Part shown: positions 6,583 to 11,799 of the stretch, piece by piece
How the letters are laid out: each line of letters begins with the position of its first letter
Numbering within the stretch: position 1 is the first letter of the stretch
Assembly: GCA_028287225.1 (NCBI GenBank)
Contig: JAQBPZ010000316.1
Location: 1 to 11,799 of the forward strand
Length of the DNA stretch: 11,799 bases
Direction of reading: 5' to 3'
Origin: Gemmatimonadota bacterium
Lineage (GTDB): Bacteria; Gemmatimonadota; Gemmatimonadetes; Gemmatimonadales; Gemmatimonadaceae
The notes under the pieces: generated by a model
Seen by the model: the letters and a program-made list of their open reading frames with translations, nothing else
What the model was told of the DNA's origin: nothing
Database searches by the model: none
Program-made: the position numbers and the translations under genes

Positions 6583-7521
6583 TCAGCTGCTCTTTTCCTG
6601 GAGTCGCCGCGCCATCTCGTCCAGCACTGCGCGCTCGGCGGCCGACAGGCTCGCCAGCCCGTGCGACGAGATCTTGTCGAGCACCCGGTTCACCGCGTCG
6701 CCCGGTGCTTCGACGGCGGAGCGCGACGGGGGCACCACGCGCGGCGCGGGCCGCTGCTGCTGCGCCGCGATGGCGCGGCTCTCCGCGACGATCTCGTCCA
6801 CCTCGTCACGCTGCGCGCGTGCGCGCGGCAGGGTGCGCGGGATGGCGCGCGGTGCCTCGTCCACGTAGTCCGGCGCGGGCGAGATGCGCTGGCGCAGCCG
6901 CTCGATGCTCGCGGCCGGCGGCGTGCGCATGTACAGCCACGCGAACGCGATGCCCCCCGCATGCGCCAGGTAGGTGTGCCAGCCGCCCGTGCCCGCCGCC
7001 GTCTCGGCGTCCAGCAGGCCGAGCGCGAGGTTCGTCGCGGCGAACAGCATCACCATCGTCCACGTGCGCATCGGCACGATGCCGAACAGCGCCACCTCCT
7101 CGTCCGGCCACTGCTGCGCGTAGCCGAACATCACGCCCAGCACCGCGGCCGATGCGCCGATCACCACGCCGCTGCGCACGAACAGCATGTGCGCCACCGC
7201 GCCGCCCAGGCCGCACCACAGGTAGAAGAGGGTGAACGCCCGCGTCCCCATCGCCGACTCCAGCCGCGGCCCGAACACGAACAGCGCATACATGTTCAGC
7301 GCCAGGTGCCACAGCCCGAAGTGGACGAACATGTACGTGAGGGCCGTCCACGCCGAACGCGGCAGCGCGCCCTGGTGGAAGCCGAGCAGCGCGTAGGCGT
7401 CCGCATCGCTCACCAGCGTCCACTGCAGGAAGAGGATCGCCGCGTTGAGGGCGATCAGCACCGGCACGGCCCGGCTCAGCCGGAACGAGGCGCGCTCATC
7501 ATGCATGGGGGGCATCGACAT
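6583..7521 (-). CDS. Rhomboid family intramembrane serine protease with C-terminal cytosolic tail
   Basis: This is a predicted S54 rhomboid of 312 aa that cleaves membrane protein substrates within the lipid bilayer. Several hydrophobic helices span residues about 15-200. The family's H-x4-H-x3-N element is HFGLWHLALN (67-76). The catalytic serine is S124 in GASAAVLG, and the catalytic histidine is H187 in YLAHAGGIAFAWLY. The usual GxSG reads GASA here, with Ala for the Gly after the serine. Residues about 200-312 form a charged cytosolic extension. Its last 40 residues (VNRVLDKISSHGLASLSAAERAVLDEMARRLQE) resemble the small helical DUF6576 module found at rhomboid C-termini. The start at 7521 is the first of three nearby ATGs (7521, 7515, 7506), none with a strong ribosome site. 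A TATAGA sequence about 30 bases upstream on the minus strand (7552-7557) might be a -10 box. The gene is single, flanked by repeat-rich gaps. Confidence 0.93.
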   Translation of the reverse strand: MSMPPMHDERASFRLSRAVPVLIALNAAILFLQWTLVSDADAYALLGFHQGALPRSAWTALTYMFVHFGLWHLALNMYALFVFGPRLESAMGTRAFTLFYLWCGLGGAVAHMLFVRSGVVIGASAAVLGVMFGYAQQWPDEEVALFGIVPMRTWTMVMLFAATNLALGLLDAETAAGTGGWHTYLAHAGGIAFAWLYMRTPPAASIERLRQRISPAPDYVDEAPRAIPRTLPRARAQRDEVDEIVAESRAIAAQQQRPAPRVVPPSRSAVEAPGDAVNRVLDKISSHGLASLSAAERAVLDEMARRLQEKSS

Positions 7522-7604
7522 CGGGGCGACGGCTGACGGAAACTGGCGGCTTCTATATCAACGTACTAACCACTCGGCGCGTTGCGAGTTCCGGACCGAG
7601 CCGA

Positions 7605-8008
7605 GAGCGGCCACTCTATCGGGACGATTCTTTGGTGGCGTGAATAACCCCTCAGTCGAAGTTGGGGCGGATCGTGACGGACTGAGATGGATCACGACGG
7701 ATGAGATCTGTTTCGCATACCAGTGATCATCCCGCCGGACCCGGGATGTCCGGAGGGTGCGGGGCCGGGTGAATCGCACTCCCTCGCGCCTCCTCGCGGA
7801 GCCAGCGCCGAGGTCTGCCCTACCGTGATGCCTCGCGGTGGCGCCCAGCCAGCCCCTCACCCTCAAACATCCCGGCCGCGGCGCGTTGCCCTGGCCCTCG
7901 GGACGGATCAGATCCGAAGTAATCCGTTTCAATCCGCACGATCCGCCCACCCTTCGACTGAGGGGCCAGCACCGCCACAAAAGGATCGTCCCCCCGATGG
8001 AGCGGCCA
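7605..8008. repeat. About 400-bp imperfect palindrome (P4)
   Basis: The two halves are inverted copies around a centre near 7810. From outside inward, GCGGCCACTCTATCG (7605-7620 region) pairs with the complement of CGATGGAGCGGCC (7995-8008 region). Next, GGACGATTCTTTGG.TGGCG pairs with the segment ending at 7990. CCCCTCAGTCGAAG (7648-7661) pairs exactly with 7952-7965. GCGGATCGTG recurs inverted, and an inner block from GGGATGT (about 7745) pairs with ACATCCC (about 7870). Several indels separate the matching blocks, as expected for an old element. The 14-nt motif is the same one found in both arms of P2. Confidence 0.8.
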
Positions 8009-8053
8009 ACGGATAAACTGAGTGGCCAGCACTGCCACACAAGGGTCGTCCCG
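7957..8053 (+). repeat. Direct repeat of about 37 bases, period 60
   Basis: A segment starting ACTGAGGGGCCAGCACCGCC at 7957 recurs at 8017 as ACTGAGTGGCCAGCACTGCC, matching at about 32 of 37 positions through the following GTCCC. The spacing is exactly 60 bases. The first copy is part of the right arm of P4; the second extends beyond the palindrome towards the QueE-like gene. It is probably a local tandem duplication of the element's end. Confidence 0.7.
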
Positions 8054-8077
8054 ACAGAGGGCCCAGCCCGCCCGGTC

Positions 8078-8734
8078 CTAGGTGCGCCAGCCGGCCACAG
8101 GCAGGATCCGCACGTCGGGATGCACGGCGGCCGCCCTCTCCAGCCAGACGAGCCAGCGGCGGTCGGGGACACCGGCGTGCTCGCCGGGCGGATGGAGCAC
8201 CACGGCCGCGTCCTGGCTCGCCGAGTGGACCCGCTCCACCACGCGCAGCAGCTGGGCGTCGCTCGCCGCATCGGCCGGCTCGATGACCACCGCATGCAAC
8301 ACCCCCTTGCCCGCCGCGCGGGCCAGCGAGTCGCCGATCCGCTCCAGCGCCGCGTCGGCCTCGCTCCCCCTGAGGGTCACCTGCACCATCGCGAGCGCGC
8401 CCAGGAGGGACTCCAGGGCCTCGGGCCGCTGGCCATCGTGGTCCAGCATCACCGGCAGTGACGGCGCCTCCTTGAGCGCCACGCACAGGAACTCCGTCTC
8501 GGCCAGCGGGTCACCACCGGCGATCGCGATGGAGTGGTAGGCCGACCGGGTCGCGAGCCGCGTGAGCTCGCCCCGCAGCGCATCCGCGGTGAAGATGGTG
8601 GCCGTCTCCGCTTCGCTCGCGAAGCGCACGAAGAGCTGGCGTCGCCCCATCCAGGGCCCGCGGGGCTGCACCCCCGCCGGGAGCCCCGCGAGGGCGGCGG
8701 ACATGCTGGGCAGCTTCGCGCGGGAGGGGCTCAT
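8078..8734 (-). CDS. QueE-like protein lacking the radical SAM cysteines
   Basis: The product is 218 aa. The start ATG (8732-8734) overlaps the ddl stop TGA (8731-8733) as ATGA, so it is translationally coupled to ddl. It keeps landmarks of QueE/organic radical-activating enzymes. GRRQLFVRFAS (30-40) corresponds to G.P.VFVRLAG just before the cysteine loop. SIAIAGGDPLAETEFL (68-83) corresponds to the SAM-binding GGEPL. LPVMLDHDG (93-101) corresponds to v.LETNG. The three CxxxCxxC cysteines are replaced: the aligned loop reads EAETATIF. The only cysteine is C84, outside that loop. A 4Fe-4S cluster and radical chemistry are therefore not expected. It may be a degenerate paralogue with a binding or regulatory role, or a decaying gene, although the frame is intact and coding-like. 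Homology is by eye and the assignment is moderate; the gene itself is well supported by the ATGA overlap. Confidence 0.7.
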   Translation of the reverse strand: MSPSRAKLPSMSAALAGLPAGVQPRGPWMGRRQLFVRFASEAETATIFTADALRGELTRLATRSAYHSIAIAGGDPLAETEFLCVALKEAPSLPVMLDHDGQRPEALESLLGALAMVQVTLRGSEADAALERIGDSLARAAGKGVLHAVVIEPADAASDAQLLRVVERVHSASQDAAVVLHPPGEHAGVPDRRWLVWLERAAAVHPDVRILPVAGWRT

Positions 8735-9771
8735 CGCGCCTGGTGTGCGGCGGCGTGGTCCACCGCGAGGCGCGCGATGCGCTCGCACAGATCGGCGAAC
8801 TCGATCCCCGCCGCGGCCGCACCCTGCGGCACCAGGCTCGTGGCCGTCATCCCGGGCAGCGTGTTGGCCTCGAGGCAGTAGAACTCGCCCGCCGCGGTCA
8901 TCCGGAAGTCGATGCGCGCGCAGCCGCGCAGCTTGAGCGCGTTGAACGCACGCACCGCCTGCGCCTGCACCTCGGCGGTCTCCGCCGGCGTGAGGGGCGC
9001 GGGGAAGATCTCCTGGGCCATCCCCGGCGTGTACTTGCACTCGTAGTCGTAGATCTCGTGCTTGGGGATGATCTCGCCCACCGGCAGCGCGTCGCCGCCG
9101 ATCACCGGCGCGCTGAGCTCGCGGCCGGCGATGAACCGCTCGATCATCACCTCGTCGTCGTGCCGGAACGCCTCGGCGATGGCCGCTGCGAGCTCGCCCG
9201 GCTGCTTCACGATCGAGAGCCCCACCGTGGAGCCCTGCTTGGAAGGCTTCACGATCACGGGCCAGCCGAGCACCTTCTCCACCTCCGCGACGCCGGGCGG
9301 CGACGCCGGATCCATGGCCATGATCCAGTCCGCCGTGCGCACTCCCTGCGCGCGCAGCACGTGCTTGGAGAGATCCTTGTCCATCGCGAGCGCGCTCGCC
9401 AGGTGGCCGCTGCCCGTGTAGGGGACGCCGGCCAGGTCCAGCAGGGCCTGGATGGTGCCGTCCTCCCCGCTGCCGCCGTGCAGCGCGAGGAAGGCGACGT
9501 CGCACTCGCCTCGCTTCGGGAGCCGGCCGGCCGTCGTCTCCACCGACTCGGCCCGCATCCGCCGCAGCTCCTCCGGCGTGGGAGGCTTCGTCTTCACGGC
9601 GCCACCCGCGAGCATGCGCCGCTCGTCGTCCTGCGTCAGCGGCCCCTTGGCCGTATCCAGCGCGGACACCTCGTGCCCGCGCGCCCGGAGCGCCTCGGCG
9701 ATGCGCAGGCCGGACGCGAGCGACACGTCGCGCTCGGAGGAGGTGCCGCCTAGAAGGACCGTGATGCGCAT
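8731..9771 (-). CDS. ddl: D-alanine--D-alanine ligase
   Basis: This ATP-grasp enzyme of 346 aa joins two D-Ala for peptidoglycan precursors in the cytoplasm. N-terminal GGTSSERDVSL (residues 8-18) holds the glutamate for the first D-Ala. ALHGGSGEDGTIQALLDLAG matches the HG..GEDG..QG family motif. VIVKPSKQGSTVGLS is the ATP-grasp lysine and serine loop. YDYECKYTPG is the omega-loop, with the Tyr-containing YDYE.KY signature of D-Ala-D-Ala rather than D-Ala-D-Lac enzymes. RIDFR and LEANTLPGMTATSLVPQ carry the metal-binding Asp/Glu/Asn and the second D-Ala site. Length and motif order are normal and the gene should be active. The start ATG at 9771 lacks a strong Shine-Dalgarno. It is the first gene of a coupled pair with the QueE-like gene, and palindrome P5 lies just upstream. 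Confidence 0.97.
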   Translation of the reverse strand: MRITVLLGGTSSERDVSLASGLRIAEALRARGHEVSALDTAKGPLTQDDERRMLAGGAVKTKPPTPEELRRMRAESVETTAGRLPKRGECDVAFLALHGGSGEDGTIQALLDLAGVPYTGSGHLASALAMDKDLSKHVLRAQGVRTADWIMAMDPASPPGVAEVEKVLGWPVIVKPSKQGSTVGLSIVKQPGELAAAIAEAFRHDDEVMIERFIAGRELSAPVIGGDALPVGEIIPKHEIYDYECKYTPGMAQEIFPAPLTPAETAEVQAQAVRAFNALKLRGCARIDFRMTAAGEFYCLEANTLPGMTATSLVPQGAAAAGIEFADLCERIARLAVDHAAAHQAR

Positions 9772-9812
9772 GTGAGTCGTAGCGTGGATGGTGGGTCCTG
9801 CAGGGGCTGCAG

Positions 9813-9892
9813 GGGCGTTTGCAGTTTGCGGTTTGCAGTCAGGCCTCGGGACGCTTCTACCGCCAACCGCTCACCGCAGACTGCAAACGCCC
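9813..9892. repeat. Palindrome with 7-nt repeats between cbs and ddl (P5)
   Basis: A 13-bp perfect stem (9813-9825 with 9880-9892) continues, after one mismatch, with six more pairs (9827-9832 with 9873-9878). The left arm is made of three in-phase heptads TTTGCAG, TTTGCGG, TTTGCAG (9818-9838). It ends 6 bases beyond the cystathionine beta-synthase stop and could serve as its 3' hairpin, but no T-run follows on the minus strand. A short CTGCAGGGG tandem (about 9798-9815) abuts it. Confidence 0.75.
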
Positions 9893-9898
9893 TTGTTC

Positions 9899-11299
9899 TT
9901 ATCGAGCCATCAGGTACGCCAGCATGTCGCTCCGCGTCACGATGCCCTGGATTCCCCCGTGATCGCGGACCAGTACCGCCGGCGTCGCCTTGGATAGCAG
10001 CTTCTGGACCGACTCGACGTGCTGCGCCGATTCCACCACCGGAAACGCCTCGTCCATCACCTCGCCGACCACCGCGTCGAGGAACTGCGAGCTCTCCAGC
10101 CCGCGCTGCGTGAGCGCGTACTCGGTCACGCTGCCCACGCACTCCCCGGCATCCAGCACAGGCAGCTGCGAGACGTCGTGCAGCTTCATCAGTCCCAGCA
10201 CCTGGCGCACGAGCTGGCCGGGTGCGGCGCTCACGAGCGACGCCGGCGCGCCATCGCCCTTGTGATCCAGCAGGTCCCCGAGGGTGACGTGGTCGGCTTC
10301 GAGCAGCTGGTTCTCGCGCATCCACTCGTCGTTGTAGACCTTGGAGAGGTAGCGCTCGCCAGTGTCGCAGAGAAAGGTCACCACCAGCGCAGCGGGGTCG
10401 TCGATCTCGCGGGCGATCTGGAGCGCCACGTGGCCGATGAGTCCGGACGATCCGCCCACGAACAACCCCTCCTCGCGCGTGAGGCGCCGCGCCATGGCGA
10501 ACGAGTCGCGGTCGCTCACCGTGCGGTAGTCGTCCACGAGCGCCAGGTCGAGCGTGCCCGGCAGCTTGTCCTGGCCGATCCCCTCCACCTTGTACGGCGC
10601 CCCGGTGGGGTGCGCCTGCCCCTTGGTGCGCCACAGCTCGGCAAGGATGGACCCCGTGGGGTCGCCGGCGATGATCCTGATGTTCGGGTTCTTCTCCTTG
10701 AGGTAGCGCCCCACGCCCGTGATGGTGCCACCCGTGCCCGCCGCGGCGACGAAGTGCGTGATGCGCCCCTCCGTCTGCTCCCACAGCTCGGGCCCCGTGG
10801 TGGCGTAGTGCGCGGCGGGGTTCGCCTGGTTGTAGAACTGGTTCGCGAGGATCGCGTTCGGCGTCTCCTCCGCGATGCGCTTGGCCATCACGACGTAGTT
10901 GTCCGGATGGTCGTACGCCACGGCCGTGGGGGTGACGATGACTTCCGCGCCGAAGGCTTTCAGCAGGCGCACCTTCTCCTGCGACATCTTGTCGGGCATC
11001 GTGAAGATGCACTTGTAGCCCTTGAGCGCCGCGGCGATGGCGAGCCCCACGCCGGTGTTGCCGCTCGTCCCCTCGACGATCGTCCCACCCGGCTTGAGGG
11101 CGCCGGTGCGCTCCGCCTCCTCGATGATCGGCAGCCCGATGCGGTCCTTCACGGAGCCGCCCGGGTTGAAGAACTCCGCCTTGCCGTAGACGGGGGTGCG
11201 CACGCCGCGCGTCACGCGGTTCAGACGGATGAGCGGGGTCCAGCCGATCGTGTCGAGGACGGTGTCGTAGGGGCGCGTGTTGCGCATGGGGGCGGTCAT
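9899..11299 (-). CDS. Cystathionine beta-synthase with C-terminal CBS pair
   Basis: This PLP enzyme of 466 aa condenses homocysteine with serine (or acetylserine) to cystathionine in transsulfuration. The PLP lysine is K51 in FFNPGGSVKDR. SGNTG (79-83) and GTGGT (188-192) bind the phosphate and cofactor. PDKMSQEKVRLLKAFGAEV and DPTGSILAELW follow the eukaryote-type CBS pattern more closely than CysK/CysM. Residues about 345-466 hold two CBS domains (VSQLPVLDAGECVGSVTE, then TPAVLVRDHGGIQGIVTRSDMLAYL), which often bind adenosyl ligands. The N-terminal heme domain of the human enzyme is absent. The start at 11299 was chosen because ATGA overlaps the stop of the TonB-like gene upstream (stop 11296-11298) and the fold begins there. 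An O-acetylserine-dependent activity cannot be excluded by reading alone. Confidence 0.94.
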   Translation of the reverse strand: MTAPMRNTRPYDTVLDTIGWTPLIRLNRVTRGVRTPVYGKAEFFNPGGSVKDRIGLPIIEEAERTGALKPGGTIVEGTSGNTGVGLAIAAALKGYKCIFTMPDKMSQEKVRLLKAFGAEVIVTPTAVAYDHPDNYVVMAKRIAEETPNAILANQFYNQANPAAHYATTGPELWEQTEGRITHFVAAAGTGGTITGVGRYLKEKNPNIRIIAGDPTGSILAELWRTKGQAHPTGAPYKVEGIGQDKLPGTLDLALVDDYRTVSDRDSFAMARRLTREEGLFVGGSSGLIGHVALQIAREIDDPAALVVTFLCDTGERYLSKVYNDEWMRENQLLEADHVTLGDLLDHKGDGAPASLVSAAPGQLVRQVLGLMKLHDVSQLPVLDAGECVGSVTEYALTQRGLESSQFLDAVVGEVMDEAFPVVESAQHVESVQKLLSKATPAVLVRDHGGIQGIVTRSDMLAYLMAR

Positions 11300-11757
11300 T
11301 TGCTCTCCGGCACGCTGTCGCGCCTGTTCAGGATCGTGTCGCCCGGCAGCGCGTGCGCCTCGGGGTGACGGAAGTAGACGGGAAAGAGAATCGTCGCGGC
11401 GAGGGGCTCGCCATGCAGCTTGGCCGGCACGAAGCGCAGCTCCTGCGAGCCCTTCACCGCCGCCGAATCGAGCGCCGCGTAGCCGCTCGACTCCTCGATG
11501 CGCGTGGAGTCCGCCTGGACCTCCCCGTTGCGGTCGATCAGCAGCCGCAGCGTGACGTTCCCCTGCACCTTCCGCGCGTAGAGCGCGGCCGGGTAGCGGA
11601 AGGGCAGCTCGCGATTGACCATCTTGGGCACTTCGTCGGGCACGCCCGGACCGGACTGGAACGCCTGCGCCACCTTCTGCGGGGTGTCCCGGTCCATGCA
11701 GCCCGGCGCCGCGGCGAGCAGGACGAGCGCGCCGTAGCGCCAGGATCGGATCGACAT
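11296..11757 (-). CDS. TonB C-terminal-domain protein, probable lipoprotein
   Basis: The protein has 153 aa. Residues 1-20 form a short signal with a cysteine at its end (GALVLLAAAPGC), suggesting lipidation at C20, although the lipobox is imperfect. Residues about 52-130 match a TonB C-terminal domain: YPAALYARKVQGNVTLRLLIDRNGEV, then SSGYAALDSAAVKGSQELRFVPAKLHGEP. A canonical energy-transducing TonB would have an N-terminal membrane anchor and a long Pro-rich periplasmic spacer. Both are missing, so it may not couple to ExbBD and could act in another periplasmic role. Its stop overlaps the cystathionine beta-synthase start (ATGA), making it the first gene of that pair. The promoter would lie in the last 42 bases of the window or beyond; GATACATTG just upstream is only weakly like a -10. 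Confidence 0.85.
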   Translation of the reverse strand: MSIRSWRYGALVLLAAAPGCMDRDTPQKVAQAFQSGPGVPDEVPKMVNRELPFRYPAALYARKVQGNVTLRLLIDRNGEVQADSTRIEESSGYAALDSAAVKGSQELRFVPAKLHGEPLAATILFPVYFRHPEAHALPGDTILNRRDSVPESK

Positions 11758-11799
11758 GCGGACAATGTATCGTCGCCCGCCACGGGGCCACAGGCGAGC

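Larger units (their letters stand above)
7522..8077. other. Intergenic region between rhomboid and QueE-like genes
   Basis: About 555 bases with no credible protein gene. Nearly all of it is palindrome P4 (7605-8008) plus a partial duplication of its right end (8017-8053). Open frames here, including one of over 200 codons on the minus strand that overlaps the neighbouring gene, lack domains and are explained by GC-rich repeat DNA. The first 80 bases probably hold the rhomboid promoter. Confidence 0.7.

Noticed and set aside
7558..8295. 245-codon minus-strand open frame covering P4 and the end of the QueE-like gene
   Set aside because: It lies over inverted-repeat DNA and overlaps the ATGA-coupled gene in a different frame. 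No recognisable domain.
8743..9753. 336-codon plus-strand open frame opposite ddl
   Set aside because: The complete Ddl motif set is on the other strand; this frame has none.
10019..11368. 449-codon plus-strand open frame opposite cystathionine beta-synthase
   Set aside because: It is antisense to a canonical enzyme and has biased His/Arg/Val composition with no domain.

Overview
The window is high-GC DNA from a Gram-negative, environmental-type bacterium. The best guess is Gemmatimonadota or a similarly GC-rich phylum. This is inferred from an Oar-type TonB-dependent receptor with a carboxypeptidase-regulatory-like domain, a DUF4142 protein, a rhomboid protease with a C-terminal helical tail, and repeat-filled intergenic spaces. 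I saw no tRNA, rRNA, CRISPR array, transposase or phage gene.

Layout, left to right. A DUF4142 protein, cut by the left edge, reads rightward (3-503). It converges on a secreted matrixin-type zinc metalloprotease (minus strand, 765-1535). Upstream of the protease are two hairpins that probably end the transcript of a large Oar-like TonB-dependent receptor (minus, 1785-5135). Next on the minus strand are QueF, the last enzyme of preQ1 synthesis (5761-6159), and a rhomboid protease (6583-7521). Between those two, on the plus strand, a TATAAT box, two hairpins and a textbook intrinsic terminator outline a possible orphan small RNA (about 6455-6541). Further right are two ATGA-coupled minus-strand pairs. 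One is D-Ala-D-Ala ligase followed by a cysteine-less protein resembling the radical SAM enzyme QueE (9771 to 8078). The other is a lipoprotein-like TonB C-terminal-domain protein followed by cystathionine beta-synthase with CBS domains (11757 to 9899).

Functionally the window mixes envelope genes (TonB receptor, TonB-like protein, Ddl, rhomboid, secreted protease) with housekeeping metabolism (queuosine/preQ1, transsulfuration). There is no single coherent pathway. The two coupled pairs are the only clear operons.

The most distinctive feature lies between the genes. Five intergenic spaces carry long imperfect palindromes: 511-777, 5309-5719, about 6211-6355, 7605-8008 and 9813-9892. Two are built on in-phase 7-nt repeats and one on 9-nt repeats. 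Two, each about 400 bp, share a 14-nt motif and look like members of one family. The items most worth following up are the possible small RNA, the QueE-like protein without Fe-S cysteines coupled to ddl, the insertion in the QueF active-site loop, and this palindrome population.
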